Below, piece after piece: positions 24,070 to 34,136 of a stretch of DNA of 64,000 nucleotides. A program made the translations under genes and the position numbers. The DNA is taken from assembly GCA_029266425.1 (NCBI GenBank), contig JAQSWY010000007.1, positions 62,001 to 126,000 of the forward strand. The letters run 5' to 3'. Numbering within the stretch: position 1 is the stretch's first letter; each line of letters opens with the position of its first letter. The stretch comes from Xanthobacteraceae bacterium. Lineage in GTDB: Bacteria; Pseudomonadota; Alphaproteobacteria; Rhizobiales; Xanthobacteraceae. The notes under the pieces are model-generated. The model made no database searches. It worked only from the letters and a program-made list of their open reading frames with translations, and had not been told where the DNA came from.

Positions 24070-25601
24070 GGCCGGTTTTCTCCCTTGCGCATGATGGCGC
24101 GCATGATCTTTTCCTGGGTGGCGTCAGCTCCGTCGAATTCGCCGACGAAGGCGCCCTCGTTCATCACGCAGATGCGGTCGCACATGCCGAGCAGTTCCGG
24201 CATTTCCGACGAGATCATCACCACGCCCTTCCCGGCATCGGCCAGCTCGTTGATGATGGTGTAGATCTCGTATTTTGCGCCGACATCGATGCCGCGGGTC
24301 GGCTCGTCGAGGATCAGCACCTTGGGGTCGGTGAACAGCCATTTCGACAGCACCACTTTCTGCTGGTTGCCGCCGGAAAGCTTGCCCGCCTCCTGATAGA
24401 CGCTGGAGCAGCGGATGCGCATCCGCCCGCGATACTCGCTCGCGACCTTCAACTCCTTCATGTCGTCGATCACGCGACCGGCCGCGATGCCGTCCAGATT
24501 GGCGAGGGTCACGTTCTTGCGGACGTCCTCGGCGAGCAGCAGGCCGAGTTGTTTGCGGTCCTCGGTGACGTAAGCGAGGCCCGCATCCATGGCGCGTCCC
24601 ACGGTCGACAGATCGACCTCCCGGCCGTCGATGGAGGCGCGGCCGGTGATGCGCTGCCCGTAGGACCGTCCGAACAGGCTCATGGCGAACTCGGTCCGCC
24701 CCGCTCCCATCAGCCCGGCGATGCCGACGATCTCGCCGCGGCGCACATGGAAATCGACATTCCGGATCATTTGCCGGTCGGCATGGAGCGGATGATAGAC
24801 CGACCAATCCTTCACCGCGAGGATGGTCTCGCCGATGTTCGGCTCCCGCTTCGGGAAGCGGTGCTCGAGATCGCGATCGACCATCTTACGGATGATGCGG
24901 TCCTCCTCGACCACGCCCGCATGGCAATCCATCGTGTCGACGGTGCGCCCGTCGCGTAGCACGGTGATGCGGTCGGCGACGCGCGAGACCTCGTTCAGCT
25001 TGTGCGAGATCAGGATCGAGGAGATGCCGTGGGCCCGGAACTCGACCAGCAGGTCAAGCAGCGCCTCGCTGTCCTTCTCGTTGAGGCTCGCAGTCGGCTC
25101 GTCGAGGATCAGGAGCCGCACCTCCTTCGACAGCGCCTTGGCGATCTCGACGAGTTGCTGCTTGCCAACGCCGATATTGGTGATCAGCGTATCCGGCGCC
25201 TCCTCCAGCCCCACCTTGGCGAGCAGTTCGCGGGTGCGCCGGTGCACGGCGCCGCGGTCGATGATGCCGAAGCGCGAAGGTGGTTTGGCGATGAAGATGT
25301 TCTCCGCGATCGACATCAGCGGGATCAGCGCCAGTTCCTGATGGATGATGATGATGCCGAGCGCCTCGGAATCATTGATGTCGCGGAACCGCCGTTCCTC
25401 GCCGTCATAGAGGATCGCGCCCTCATAGGAGCCGTGCGGATAGACCCCGCTCAGCACCTTCATCAGGGTCGACTTGCCGGCGCCGTTCTCGCCGACGAGG
25501 GCGTGGATCTCCCCGGCCGCGACGGTGAAGTTGACATCGCTCAGCGCCTTCACCCCGGTGAAGTTCTTGCTGATGCCGCGCATTTCAAGGATCGCGTTCA
25601 T
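24066..25601 (-). CDS. gguA: Sugar ABC transporter ATP-binding protein GguA
   Basis: The 511-residue protein contains two ABC modules in tandem, as in XylG and MmsA. The first has Walker A GENGAGKST, a degenerate signature region and Walker B LLILDEPTASL. The second has a degenerate P-loop (GLMGAGRTE), the signature LSGGNQQKV and LILDEPTRGIDVGAKYE. This asymmetry is normal for the CUT2 family. The start MNAILEMRGISKNF follows GGGAGGGAGCGCG; the longer track ORF is not needed. It lies between chvE and gguB. Confidence 0.94.
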   Translation of the reverse strand: MNAILEMRGISKNFTGVKALSDVNFTVAAGEIHALVGENGAGKSTLMKVLSGVYPHGSYEGAILYDGEERRFRDINDSEALGIIIIHQELALIPLMSIAENIFIAKPPSRFGIIDRGAVHRRTRELLAKVGLEEAPDTLITNIGVGKQQLVEIAKALSKEVRLLILDEPTASLNEKDSEALLDLLVEFRAHGISSILISHKLNEVSRVADRITVLRDGRTVDTMDCHAGVVEEDRIIRKMVDRDLEHRFPKREPNIGETILAVKDWSVYHPLHADRQMIRNVDFHVRRGEIVGIAGLMGAGRTEFAMSLFGRSYGQRITGRASIDGREVDLSTVGRAMDAGLAYVTEDRKQLGLLLAEDVRKNVTLANLDGIAAGRVIDDMKELKVASEYRGRMRIRCSSVYQEAGKLSGGNQQKVVLSKWLFTDPKVLILDEPTRGIDVGAKYEIYTIINELADAGKGVVMISSEMPELLGMCDRICVMNEGAFVGEFDGADATQEKIMRAIMRKGENRP

Positions 25602-25623
25602 CGCGCTCCCTCCCATGGAAGAC

Positions 25624-25653
25624 GGCGGCCGCGCGATATCCTGCACGGCCGCC
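25624..25653 (-). repeat. Hairpin between chvE and gguA
   Basis: GGCGGCCG and CGGCCGCC form a perfect 8-bp stem with a 14-base loop, directly after the chvE stop. Hairpins here in binding-protein operons typically stabilise the upstream mRNA and reduce expression of the membrane components. Confidence 0.45.
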
Positions 25654-25667
25654 CTCGAAGCTGACGA

Positions 25668-26732
25668 TCAGTTGATCTGGTCTTTCTTGTAGTAGCCGCT
25701 GCCGACCAGCACGGCTTCCCAATTGCTCTTGTCGACCACGACCGGCTTCAGGAGATAGGACGGCACGACCTTGACGCCATTGTTGTAGGTCTTGGTGTCG
25801 TTCACCGTGACTTCCTTGCCGCTGAGCGAGGCGTCCACCATGTCGGCCGTGACCTTGGCGAGGTCGCGGGTGTCCTTGAAGATGGTGGAATACTGCTCGC
25901 CGGCGAGGATCGACTTCATGGAGGGGACTTCGGCGTCCTGGCCGCTGACGACCGGCATCTTCATGTCGCCGCTGCCATAGCCGACGCCCTTGAGCGAGGA
26001 CAGGATGCCGATGGACAGCCCGTCATAGGGCGAGAGCACGGCGTCCACCCGCTTGTTGGTGTAGTAGGCGCTGAGCAGGTTATCCATGCGGGCCTGGGCG
26101 GTGGCGCCGTCCCAGCGCAGGGTGGACACCTTGTCCATGCCCATCTGGCCGCTCTGCACCTTGAGCTTGCCGCTGTCGATGTAGGGCTTCAGCACCGACA
26201 TGGCGCCGTCATAGAAGAAGTAGGCGTTGTTGTCGTCCGGCGAGCCGCCGAACAGCTCGATGTTGAACGGGCCCTTGGCCTCCGGCAGGCCGAGCGCCTT
26301 GACGATGGACTGCGCCTGCAGCACCCCGACCTGGAAATTGTCGAATGTCGCGTAATAGTCGACGTTCGGCGTGTCGCGGATCAGCCGGTCATAGGCGATG
26401 ACCTTGATGCCCTTGTCCTTGGCCTGCTTCAGCACGTCGGACAAAGTAGTGCCGTCGATCGAGGCGATCACCAGCACCTTGGCGCCCTTCGTCACCATGT
26501 TCTCGATCTGCGAGAGCTGGTTCGGAATGTCGTCCTCTGCATATTGCAGGTCGGTGGTGTAGCCGCGCTCCTTGAGCACTTTCACCATATTGTCGCCGTC
26601 CGCGATCCAGCGGGCGGAGGATTTGGTCGGCATGGCGATGCCGACGGTGCCCTTGCCCTGCGCAAACGCAGGACCCGCGAGCACGACCGCGCCGAGCGCG
26701 ATCGCCGACAGGGTCGTCTTGATCAGCTTCAT
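25668..26732 (-). CDS. chvE: ChvE-like periplasmic multiple-sugar-binding protein
   Basis: The 354-residue type-1 periplasmic binding protein has a Sec signal ([20 protein letters not shown], cleaved near AFAQG). Its body matches ChvE/GbpA ([60 protein letters not shown]). ChvE binds galactose, arabinose, glucose and related pyranoses, feeds GguAB, and in Agrobacterium also modulates the VirA sensor. No vir genes are visible here, so transport is the expected role. The upstream 91-base gap could hold its own promoter. Confidence 0.94.
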   Translation of the reverse strand: MKLIKTTLSAIALGAVVLAGPAFAQGKGTVGIAMPTKSSARWIADGDNMVKVLKERGYTTDLQYAEDDIPNQLSQIENMVTKGAKVLVIASIDGTTLSDVLKQAKDKGIKVIAYDRLIRDTPNVDYYATFDNFQVGVLQAQSIVKALGLPEAKGPFNIELFGGSPDDNNAYFFYDGAMSVLKPYIDSGKLKVQSGQMGMDKVSTLRWDGATAQARMDNLLSAYYTNKRVDAVLSPYDGLSIGILSSLKGVGYGSGDMKMPVVSGQDAEVPSMKSILAGEQYSTIFKDTRDLAKVTADMVDASLSGKEVTVNDTKTYNNGVKVVPSYLLKPVVVDKSNWEAVLVGSGYYKKDQIN

Positions 26733-26762
26733 GTTTCACTCCCAGTGTTGAGCGTTGATGGC

Positions 26763-26778
26763 CCCGCGTTTTCGCGGG
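26763..26778 (-). repeat. Small hairpin between dgoA and chvE
   Basis: CCCGCG-TTTT-CGCGGG is a perfect 6-bp stem-loop in the intergenic gap. On the transcribed (minus) strand its loop reads AAAA and no U-run follows, so it is more likely an attenuating or processing structure than a full terminator. Confidence 0.35.
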
Positions 26779-26823
26779 CGGTTTCTTGGCGCCGGCGCCT
26801 TGCCGCGCATGTCATTCGCCGCG

Positions 26824-27486
26824 TCACCCGACGGCGCGCGGCAATTCGGTTCCGAACACGGCGTCATAGGCGGTGATGGTCGCGCGTGCCCTCGCCCGCA
26901 CCTCGCCGGCGGCAAGGCCCGGCTTGAAGAGGCTCGAGCCGAGGCCGAAGGTGCGGACGCCGGCGGCCGCATAGGCGGCGAAATCCTTGTCCGCGACGCC
27001 GCCGACCGCGCCGATCTCGGTGTCCGCCGGCAGCACGACGCTGATCGCCGCGATGCCCGCCGGGCCGAGCAGGCTGGCGGGGAAGAACTTCAGTCCCGAG
27101 GCGCCGGCCTTGAGTGCTTGGAGCGCCTCGGTCGGCGTCAGCACGCCCGGCATCGTCACCATGCCGAGCGCGCTCGCGCGGCGGATCACCTCCGGCTCGA
27201 CATTCGGGCTGACCATCAGCCGGCCGCCGACATCGGCCAATCGGTCGACCTCGCCCGTCTCCAGCACGGTGCCGGCGCCGATCAGCACGCCCGCTGGCGC
27301 GAGCCTCGCGGCCGCGGCGATGGAGCGGAACGGATCGGGCGAATTGAGTGGGATTTCGATCGCCTCGAAGCCTTCCTCGATCAGCGCGGCGACCACTGCC
27401 TCTGCCTCGTGCGGGGCGATCCCGCGCAGGATCGCGACCAGCGAGCGTCGGATATTGGGCCATGGGATGGAGGCGGTGGCGCTCAT
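26824..27486 (-). CDS. dgoA: 2-dehydro-3-deoxy-6-phosphogalactonate aldolase
   Basis: The 220-residue KDPG/KDPGal-type class I aldolase has LVAILRGIAPHEAEAVVAAL, GFEAIEIPLNSPDPFRSI, GAGTVLETGEV, SPNVEPEVIRRA and the Schiff-base lysine context ASGLKFFPASLLGPAGIAAI. It cleaves KDPGal to pyruvate and glyceraldehyde 3-phosphate, the last step of the De Ley-Doudoroff galactose pathway. The PLNSPDP stretch favours the galactonate rather than gluconate branch. Its start overlaps the dgoK stop (ATGA). Confidence 0.9.
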   Translation of the reverse strand: MSATASIPWPNIRRSLVAILRGIAPHEAEAVVAALIEEGFEAIEIPLNSPDPFRSIAAAARLAPAGVLIGAGTVLETGEVDRLADVGGRLMVSPNVEPEVIRRASALGMVTMPGVLTPTEALQALKAGASGLKFFPASLLGPAGIAAISVVLPADTEIGAVGGVADKDFAAYAAAGVRTFGLGSSLFKPGLAAGEVRARARATITAYDAVFGTELPRAVG

Positions 27487-28424
27487 CGCAGCGCTCCTTC
27501 GGTGGTGAGAAAGGCGGCCGTGGCCGCGGCATGCAGGCCGTCGCGCACGCTCGCCTCGGCGTCCTGGATGGTGACACCCGCGGCGCCCGCCATTTCGAGC
27601 GCACGAGCGTAGAGCGCCGCCGCCGGCCCGGCCGCGATCAGCACGGCGCCATCGAGCGCACCGTAGCGGCTGGCGGCACCGGCCAGCTCAACGCCGATCA
27701 AGAGTCCGGAAAGCCGCGCCAGTGTCTCCTCCGCTGGGTTGTCGGCGAGGAGCCAACGGGCCCTCAGCTCAAACAGCAGATTGGTCGCCCGCGCCGGTGC
27801 GGCGAGCGCGTCAGCGACGCCGCTGGCGAAGCCGGCGCTGCCGGCATCGACCGCATCAACGCCCTCCACCGCCGGCTTGATCACCGAGGCGGTGCGCAAG
27901 AGCTGGAACAGCTCCCCCGTCATGAAAGTGGCGAAGCTTTCGATCACCCCGCCCCTCAGCCGCACCCATTTGGAATGCGTGCCCGGCAGACAAGCTAGGC
28001 CATCGTGCCCGCCCAAGGAGAGCCCGAGCAACTGGGTTTCCTCGCCGCGGATCACGTCCGGATGCTCCGCGCTGCGCTGGGCGATGCCCGGCAGGATGCG
28101 CACCGTGCGACGTCTGGCCGACGCAATCGTCGAACGGGCGGCGAGCTCGTCGAGCCGCACCGGCGTGTCGAGATAGGAGGCCTCGATCCATCCGGCGCGC
28201 GAGCCGACCATGCCGCACATCATCACCGGGACGCCGTCCGGCACGCCAAGCGCATTGAGGTGGGATTCCAGCACCGCCTCGAACCCGCGGGTGCCGGAGG
28301 CGGCGAGCCCGTCGCCGCTGCGCCGCTCGGCCAGCACCAGGCCGTCGCGGTCGAGCGCCCAGAGCCGGAAGCTCGACGTGCCCCAATCGACAATGACGTG
28401 GGAGGCAGAGAGCGTCGCCATCAT
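27483..28424 (-). CDS. dgoK: 2-dehydro-3-deoxygalactonokinase
   Basis: This 313-residue sugar-acid kinase phosphorylates 2-keto-3-deoxygalactonate at C6 to feed DgoA. The N-terminus VIVDWGTSSFRLWALDRDG is the typical phosphate-binding loop of DgoK. CGMVGSRAGWIEASYLDTPV, RGEETQLLGL and CLPGTHSKWVRL are also family blocks. The start overlaps the stop of the lactonase gene (ATGA at 28424-28421). The adjacent ATG at 28421 is spaced better from GGGAG and may be the true start. Confidence 0.92.
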   Translation of the reverse strand: MMATLSASHVIVDWGTSSFRLWALDRDGLVLAERRSGDGLAASGTRGFEAVLESHLNALGVPDGVPVMMCGMVGSRAGWIEASYLDTPVRLDELAARSTIASARRRTVRILPGIAQRSAEHPDVIRGEETQLLGLSLGGHDGLACLPGTHSKWVRLRGGVIESFATFMTGELFQLLRTASVIKPAVEGVDAVDAGSAGFASGVADALAAPARATNLLFELRARWLLADNPAEETLARLSGLLIGVELAGAASRYGALDGAVLIAAGPAAALYARALEMAGAAGVTIQDAEASVRDGLHAAATAAFLTTEGALR

Positions 28425-29326
28425 GCCGCTCCCAGTCTCGCGCGCGGCTCGGCCCGGCCCTTGGCGCCGACATCGAGCAGGAAGGTGCGGCCTTGGTTCG
28501 GGTCTGCCGCGCACGCCGCCTCATCCATGTCTTCATAGGCGGAGGTGACCAGCATCCGGCTGAAATCCGCACCCACGAAGACCGGGCAACTCGCCTGGCG
28601 TGCCGGCACGGGCACCGTGCGCACGCGCTTCCCGGCCGGTGTATAGGCGTCCACGCACCCTGCCCCCCAACGCGCGCACCAGATCAACCCCTCGGCATCG
28701 GTCACCGCGCCGTCGAGCCCGCCTTCGCCGTGATGCCAATAGAGGGCGGATGGCGCACCAAGCGGCAGGCCGGTCGTCGGATCGAGCGGCACCCGGTGCA
28801 GCACGTTCTCGCGTGTATCCGTGAAATAGCCCGTAGCACCGTCAGGCGAGAAGCAGATGGCGTTCGGAATGGTGATGCCGGCGAACAGCCGGCTTAGTTC
28901 GCCGCCGCGCAGCGCATAGATCGCGCCAGCACCCGCCTGCGCCTTGCGGCCCATGGTGCTGGTCCAGAGCGTGCCGGACGGATGCACTCGCGCGTCGTTC
29001 GAGCGGGTCGCCGGATTGTCGGCCTCGATCGGCGTGTGAAGCGCCAGATGTCCGTCGGCGATGCGGCGGAGATGGAGCCCGTTGTCCGCCACGACCAGTT
29101 GATGGTCATCGTCGACGTAAGCGAGCGCGCTCGCCATGAACGGCAGCGCGTGCGCCGTCACCTCGCGAGTGTCGAGCTTCGGGTCGAGCTTCGCCTCGAA
29201 CAACCGGCGCTCCAGAATGTCGAACCACCAGGCGGTGTCGCTCGCTGCGTCATAGGCCGGACCCTCACCGAGATGGCAGCGCTCCCCACCTATGATGCTG
29301 ATGGCGACTTCTTCGATCGCTATCAT
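28421..29326 (-). CDS. SMP-30/gluconolactonase-family sugar lactonase
   Basis: The 301-residue beta-propeller lactonase begins with the metal-site segment CHLGEGPAYDAASDTAWWFD. It contains SNDARVHPSGTLWTSTMGRK, ICFSPDGATGYFTDT and GLDGAVTDAEGLIWCARWGA, all typical of the SMP-30/CGR1 family with its Glu, Asn and Asp metal ligands. It should open L-arabinono- or D-galactono-1,4-lactone made by the neighbouring dehydrogenase. It can therefore serve both pathways in this cluster. It follows the dehydratase gene after 9 bases, with GAGGCGGGCGG as ribosome site. Confidence 0.88.
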   Translation of the reverse strand: MIAIEEVAISIIGGERCHLGEGPAYDAASDTAWWFDILERRLFEAKLDPKLDTREVTAHALPFMASALAYVDDDHQLVVADNGLHLRRIADGHLALHTPIEADNPATRSNDARVHPSGTLWTSTMGRKAQAGAGAIYALRGGELSRLFAGITIPNAICFSPDGATGYFTDTRENVLHRVPLDPTTGLPLGAPSALYWHHGEGGLDGAVTDAEGLIWCARWGAGCVDAYTPAGKRVRTVPVPARQASCPVFVGADFSRMLVTSAYEDMDEAACAADPNQGRTFLLDVGAKGRAEPRARLGAA

Positions 29327-29335
29327 CCGCCCGCC

Positions 29336-31141
29336 TCAATGATTGTCGCGCGGCACGCCCATGGTCTGGGCGATGCGCTGATAGCGAACGGCGGGCTCCA
29401 GCACCGCGCCGGTCTCGAGCTGGCCGACGACGCCGCGCTGGATCTCCTGCCAAGGTGTCTGGTTGGCCGGGTAGGCATAGCCGCCCGCCGCCTCCAGGGC
29501 GCGGCGGCGCTCGGCAAGTTCCTCCTCCGGGACCAGCATGTCGGCGGTGCCGCGCTTGAGGTCGATGCGCACGCGGTCGCCGGTGCGCAGCAAGGCGAGC
29601 CCGCCGCCGACCGCGGCCTCCGGCGAGGCGTTGAGGATGGAAGGCGAGCCTGAAGTGCCGGACTGGCGGCCGTCACCGATGCAGGGCAGCGAGTTGATGC
29701 CGGCCTTGATGAGATAGTCCGGCGCCCGCATGTTCACGACTTCCGCGGCCCCCGGATAGCCGACCGGCCCGGCGCCGCGCATGAACAGCACGGTCGCCTC
29801 GTCGATGGCGAGCGTGGGGTCGTCGATGCGGTGGTGATAATCCTCCGGCCCGTCGAACACCACGGCGCGGCCCTCGAACGCCTCCGGATCGTCCGGGTTC
29901 GACAGATAGCGGGCGCGGAAATCCGGCGAGATCACGCTGAGCTTCATGATCGCCGAGTGGAACAGGTTGCCGCGCAGCACGCGGAAGCCGGCGCGCTCCT
30001 TCAGCGGCTGGTCATAGGGGCGGATCACCGCCTCATTGGCAATTTCGACGCCGCGGCAATTCTCGCCGATGGTGCGTCCGTTCACGGTGAGCGCGTTCTC
30101 GGCGATCAGTCCTTGATCGATGAGCTGGCTTACCACCGCCGGCACGCCGCCGGCGTGGTAATAATCCTCGCCAAGATACTCCCCGGCCGGCTGGAGATTG
30201 ACCAGCAGCGGGATCTCCTCGCCATAAGCCTGCCAGTCGTCGAGCGAGAGCTCGACGCCCATGTGGCGGGCGAGCGCATTGAGATGGATCGGCGCATTGG
30301 TCGAGCCGCCTATCGCGGAGGAAACGCGGATGGCGTTGAGGAAAGCGTCGCGCGTCAGAATGTCGGACGGCTTGAGGTCCTCGCGCACCATGTCGACGAT
30401 GCGCAGCCCGGTGCGGTAGGCGACCTCCTGCCGGTCGCGATACGGCGCCGGGATTGCCGCGGAGCCGGGAAGCTGCATGCCGAGCGCCTCGGCGAGCGAG
30501 TTCATCGTCGTCGCCGTGCCCATGGTGTTGCAATAGCCGGTCGAAGGCGCCGACGAGGCCACCAGCTTGACGAAGCCGGCATAGTCGATCTCGCCCTTGG
30601 CCAGCAGCTCGCGCGCCTTCCAGACGATTGTGCCGGAGCCGGTGCGCTCGCCGCGGAACCAGCCGTTCAGCATCGGCCCGACCGAGAGCGCGATGGCGGG
30701 GATGTTCACGGTCGCTGCCGCCATCAGGCAGGCCGGCGTGGTCTTGTCGCAGCCTATGGTCAGCACCACGCCGTCGAGCGGATAGCCATAGAGCACCTCG
30801 ACGAGGCCGAGATAGGCGAGGTTGCGGTCGAGCCCGGCGGTCGGGCGCTTGCCGGTCTCCTGGATCGGATGCACGGGAAATTCGATGGCGATGCCGCCCG
30901 CCTCGCGTATGCCTTCGCGCACCCTTTTCGCCAGCTCGATGTGGTGACGGTTGCAGGGCGACAGGTCCGAGCCGGTCTGGGCGATGCCGATGATCGGCCG
31001 GTCGCTCTGAAGTTCCTCCTGGCTGAGGCCGAAATTCATGTAGCGCTCGAGATAGAGCGCGGTCATGTCGGCATTGGCCGGATTGTCGAACCAGGCACGC
31101 GAGCGGAGCCTGGACGAGGGTTTCGCGGTGGGGCTGTGCAT
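29336..31141 (-). CDS. IlvD/Edd-family aldonate dehydratase (xylonate/galactonate type)
   Basis: The 601-residue iron-sulfur dehydratase is very similar by eye to Caulobacter xylonate dehydratase XylD ([52 protein letters not shown]). Candidate cluster cysteines lie in [19 protein letters not shown] and [12 protein letters not shown]. XylD-type enzymes accept several aldonates. The presence of dgoK and dgoA and the absence of xylose genes make D-galactonate (or D-fuconate) the likeliest substrate. It is distinct from the arabinonate dehydratase at 34137. Confidence 0.85.
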   Translation of the reverse strand: MHSPTAKPSSRLRSRAWFDNPANADMTALYLERYMNFGLSQEELQSDRPIIGIAQTGSDLSPCNRHHIELAKRVREGIREAGGIAIEFPVHPIQETGKRPTAGLDRNLAYLGLVEVLYGYPLDGVVLTIGCDKTTPACLMAAATVNIPAIALSVGPMLNGWFRGERTGSGTIVWKARELLAKGEIDYAGFVKLVASSAPSTGYCNTMGTATTMNSLAEALGMQLPGSAAIPAPYRDRQEVAYRTGLRIVDMVREDLKPSDILTRDAFLNAIRVSSAIGGSTNAPIHLNALARHMGVELSLDDWQAYGEEIPLLVNLQPAGEYLGEDYYHAGGVPAVVSQLIDQGLIAENALTVNGRTIGENCRGVEIANEAVIRPYDQPLKERAGFRVLRGNLFHSAIMKLSVISPDFRARYLSNPDDPEAFEGRAVVFDGPEDYHHRIDDPTLAIDEATVLFMRGAGPVGYPGAAEVVNMRAPDYLIKAGINSLPCIGDGRQSGTSGSPSILNASPEAAVGGGLALLRTGDRVRIDLKRGTADMLVPEEELAERRRALEAAGGYAYPANQTPWQEIQRGVVGQLETGAVLEPAVRYQRIAQTMGVPRDNH

Positions 31142-31162
31142 GGCGGTTTCCTCACGTCCCCT

Positions 31163-32254
31163 TCAGGCGACCGAAAAGCGATAGATCGAGGTGTGGCGAT
31201 AGGTTTCGCCGATGTCGAGCCGGGCGGAGGGGAAGTCCGGCCGGTTCGGTGTATCGGGCCATGCCTGCGGCTCGAGGCAGAGTGCATCGGACTGGCGGTA
31301 GAGCCGGCCACGCTTGCCGGTGACCGTGCCGTCCAGGAAATTGCCAGAGTAGAATTGCAGCCCAGGCTGGTCGGTGAAGAGTTCCAGCACCCGGCCGGAG
31401 CCGGATTCCTCGAGGCGGGCGGCGAGGCGCGGCTCAGAGAGCCGCTCCGATGCCAGGCAGTAATTGTGATCGTAGCCGCGGCCGAGCCGGAGCTGTTCAT
31501 GGTTCTCGCGGATACGGGCGCCGATGCGCCGGGCCTCGCGGAAATCGAACGGCGTGCCGGCGACCGGAACTGGGGCACCGAGCGGGATCGAGCCCGCGTC
31601 GACGGGGAGATAGTGATCCGCGGCAATGGTCAGCACATGCGAGAGGATATCGCCGCTGCCTTCACCCGCGAGGTTGAAGAAGCCATGGTTGGTGAGGTTG
31701 GCGATGGTCGGCCGGTCCGTCGTCGCCGTGAAGCTGATCGAAAGCTCGGTGGCGCCGGTGACGGCATAGGTGACCTCGACATCGAGATTGCCGGGATACC
31801 CCTCCTCGCCGTCCACGCTCCGCCGCGACAGAGTGACGAAGGGAACGGGCTCGGCGCCGAGCGCTGCGACCTGCCACACATGCCTGTCGAAGCCGGCGAC
31901 GCCGCCATGCAGCGCGTTCGCCCCATTATTGACGGCGAGCCGGTAGTCACGCCCGTCGAGCGTGAAGGCGCCGCCGGCGATGCGGTTGGCATAGCGCCCG
32001 ATGGTGGCGCCGAAATAGCGCCGGTTCGCCTCATAGGAGGCGATATCGTCCTCACCGAGCACCACGTCGGCGACAGCGCCGTGGCGGTCCGGCACCATGA
32101 GTTCGTGCAGGGCCGCGCCATAGGTGATGATGCGGGCCTCGAAGCCCTGTTCGCCAAAGAGCCGGACCAGCTCCACCGGCGTGCCGTCGGTGAGATGGCC
32201 GAACGACTGGCGGGAACCCTTCGTGCTCATCGGGTCGGTCTCGAAGCCGAGCAT
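31163..32254 (-). CDS. galM: Aldose 1-epimerase
   Basis: The 363-residue mutarotase interconverts alpha and beta anomers of galactose, arabinose and similar aldoses. This is needed because the dehydrogenase uses one anomer. Conserved blocks are GATIGRYANRIAGGAFTLDG, NGANALHGGVAGFDRHVW, TNHGFFNLAGEGSGDILSHV (containing the catalytic His region), GYDHNYCL and LQFYSGNFLDG. It has no signal peptide and is cytoplasmic. It starts 2 bases after the dehydrogenase stop, with GTGGAGG as ribosome site. Confidence 0.93.
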   Translation of the reverse strand: MLGFETDPMSTKGSRQSFGHLTDGTPVELVRLFGEQGFEARIITYGAALHELMVPDRHGAVADVVLGEDDIASYEANRRYFGATIGRYANRIAGGAFTLDGRDYRLAVNNGANALHGGVAGFDRHVWQVAALGAEPVPFVTLSRRSVDGEEGYPGNLDVEVTYAVTGATELSISFTATTDRPTIANLTNHGFFNLAGEGSGDILSHVLTIAADHYLPVDAGSIPLGAPVPVAGTPFDFREARRIGARIRENHEQLRLGRGYDHNYCLASERLSEPRLAARLEESGSGRVLELFTDQPGLQFYSGNFLDGTVTGKRGRLYRQSDALCLEPQAWPDTPNRPDFPSARLDIGETYRHTSIYRFSVA

Positions 32255-32256
32255 GC

Positions 32257-33195
32257 TCAGGCCTCCACAAAGGGTTCGACGATGCGCCGCTGGCCCAGCA
32301 TGAAGGCATCCGCCACGTGCTGCAGCGGCGTCGCATCGACGTCGGAAGCGCCCGCCGCGATCAATTCGACGAAGCGGCGATAGATGGCGGGATACTCCGC
32401 CTCCTTCTCCTCGACCAGCGGGCGACCGTCAAAAGCGAGGCGGGCGCCACCGGATGAGAGCACCAGCTCGCCGGCATCGGTGTCGATGCGGATGTCCCAG
32501 GTCTGCGGCCCGGTCTGGCGGAAGTCGAACGCGGCATTGATCGGGGTGCCGGCGGTGTCCTCGAAGACGAGATCGGCGGCGATCGGCGCCGCACGGTTCT
32601 CCGGGAAGGCGAGTTCCGCGCTCGTGAGGAAGAACGGCCGCGGCAAAATGTGGGTGAGGATGGAGAGCGCATTGATGCCGGGATCGAACACGCCGAGCCC
32701 GCCCGGCTCCCAGATCCAGTGCTGCCCCGGATGCCAGATGCGCACATCCTCCTTCCATTCCACCGTGACGGAGCGGACAGTCCGCGCCGCGAGGAAGGTG
32801 CGCGCCGGCTCCACCGCCGGTGCAAAGCGCGAATGCCAGGTGGCGAATAGTGTCCGCTCGCCCTCGTTCGCGGCGAAGATGAGCGGTGCCAGCTCGGCAA
32901 CCGTGGCGCCGGGCGGCTTCTCCAGCAGCACGTGCTTGCCGGCCGCGAGCGCGGCCGCGGCCTGCTTCCGGCGCACCTGCGGCGGCGTGCACAGCGCCAC
33001 CGCTTCTATCTCCGGCGCGCCCGCCAGCAATTCCTCGAGCGTGGCGAAATGCGCGACGCCGTCGAGCGCGGCGTTGCGGCTGGCGACCGCGGCGAGCGCG
33101 ATGCCGGGCGTCGCGGCGATCGCCGGGACATGCTGGTCCCGCGCGATCTTGCCGAGACCGACAATGGCGAGGCTTATCTCCTTGTCCATGATCAT
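32257..33195 (-). CDS. L-arabinose/D-galactose 1-dehydrogenase (Gfo/Idh/MocA family)
   Basis: The 312-residue NAD(P)-dependent enzyme matches the Azospirillum L-arabinose 1-dehydrogenase along its length. Shared stretches are VGLGKIARDQHVPAI, CTPPQVRRKQAAAAL, GKHVLLEKPPGATVAEL, WKEDVRIWHPGQHWIWEPGG and GVFDPGINALSILTHILPR. EKPPG contains the catalytic-type lysine of the family. It oxidises L-arabinose and D-galactose to lactones and so opens both pathways in this cluster. The ATGA overlap with the preceding gene fixes the start at 33195; an ATG at 33189 is also possible. Confidence 0.92.
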   Translation of the reverse strand: MIMDKEISLAIVGLGKIARDQHVPAIAATPGIALAAVASRNAALDGVAHFATLEELLAGAPEIEAVALCTPPQVRRKQAAAALAAGKHVLLEKPPGATVAELAPLIFAANEGERTLFATWHSRFAPAVEPARTFLAARTVRSVTVEWKEDVRIWHPGQHWIWEPGGLGVFDPGINALSILTHILPRPFFLTSAELAFPENRAAPIAADLVFEDTAGTPINAAFDFRQTGPQTWDIRIDTDAGELVLSSGGARLAFDGRPLVEEKEAEYPAIYRRFVELIAAGASDVDATPLQHVADAFMLGQRRIVEPFVEA

Positions 33196-34127
33196 TTACC
33201 CCAACGTAAAACGATGGGATCGAGCCGCTTTGCCACCTCGATCAGTCCGGCCCGCGTCGCCGGATGCAAAGCCGGCAAAGGATGACGCACCGTATCGTGC
33301 GCGATCACGCCGCCCTCCTGCATCAATGCCTTGCAGGCGGCGAGGCCGCATTGGCGGTTCTCGTAATTGATCAGCGGCAGCCAGCGCTGATAGGCGTCGA
33401 GCGCCTCCTCGCGCTTCCCCGCGAAATAGGCGTCGGTGATCTGGCGGATGCCGTCGGGATAGCCGCCGCCGGTCATCGCCCCGGTGGCGCCGGCGTCGAG
33501 GTCAGCAATCAGCGTGATCGCCTCCTCGCCGTCCCACGGACCCTCGATGGCGTCGCCGCCGAGTTCGATCAGCGTTCGCAGCTTGCCGGCCGCCTGTGGC
33601 ACCTCGATCTTGAAATAGGCGAGGTGCTTGATCTCGGCCGCCATGCGCGCAAGGAAGGGCGCGGAAAGCGGCGTGCCCGCCACCGGCGCGTCCTGCACCA
33701 TGATCGGGATGTCGATCGCGTCGGAGACGATGCGGTAGAAATCGAAGACGCCCTGTTCGGAAACCCGGATCGTCGCGCCGTGATAGGGCGGCATGATCAT
33801 CACCATGCTCGCGCCCAAAGCTTGCGCCCGGCGCGAGCGCTCGGCACAGATCGCGCTGCCGAAATGCGTTGTCGTGACAATGACCGGCACCCGCCCGGCG
33901 ACATGGCCGAGCACGGTCTCCATCACCGTCTCGCGCTCGGCATCGGTCAGCACGAACTGCTCGGAGAAATTGGCGAGGATGCAGATGCCGTCAGAGCCAG
34001 CATCGATCATGAAATCGACGGCGCGCTTCTGCCCTTCGAGGTCGAGAGCGCCGTCCGCGTCGAACACCGTCGGCGCGACTGGGAAGACTCCCTTATAGGG
34101 GCGGCGGGCGGTCGTCGGTGTTGCCAT
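33192..34127 (-). CDS. L-2-keto-3-deoxyarabonate dehydratase (DapA superfamily)
   Basis: The 311-residue TIM-barrel protein belongs to the dihydrodipicolinate synthase family but fits the dehydratase subgroup known from Azospirillum L-arabinose metabolism. It forms alpha-ketoglutarate semialdehyde from L-2-keto-3-deoxyarabonate. The Schiff-base lysine is in HLAYFKIEVPQAAGKLRTLI. GSDGICILANFSEQFVLTDA replaces the usual aldolase GTTGE motif. It lies directly downstream of the arabinonate dehydratase and upstream of the dehydrogenase, in pathway order. Confidence 0.9.
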   Translation of the reverse strand: MATPTTARRPYKGVFPVAPTVFDADGALDLEGQKRAVDFMIDAGSDGICILANFSEQFVLTDAERETVMETVLGHVAGRVPVIVTTTHFGSAICAERSRRAQALGASMVMIMPPYHGATIRVSEQGVFDFYRIVSDAIDIPIMVQDAPVAGTPLSAPFLARMAAEIKHLAYFKIEVPQAAGKLRTLIELGGDAIEGPWDGEEAITLIADLDAGATGAMTGGGYPDGIRQITDAYFAGKREEALDAYQRWLPLINYENRQCGLAACKALMQEGGVIAHDTVRHPLPALHPATRAGLIEVAKRLDPIVLRWGK

Positions 34128-34136
34128 TCGTCACCT

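Noticed and set aside
25668-26732. ChvE as evidence of a virulence (vir) system
   Set aside because: No virA/virG or other vir genes are visible; context is purely sugar catabolic.
29831-32383. 850-codon plus-strand ORF across the dehydratase and galM genes
   Set aside because: Antisense shadow of three conserved minus-strand genes; no motif or ribosome site.
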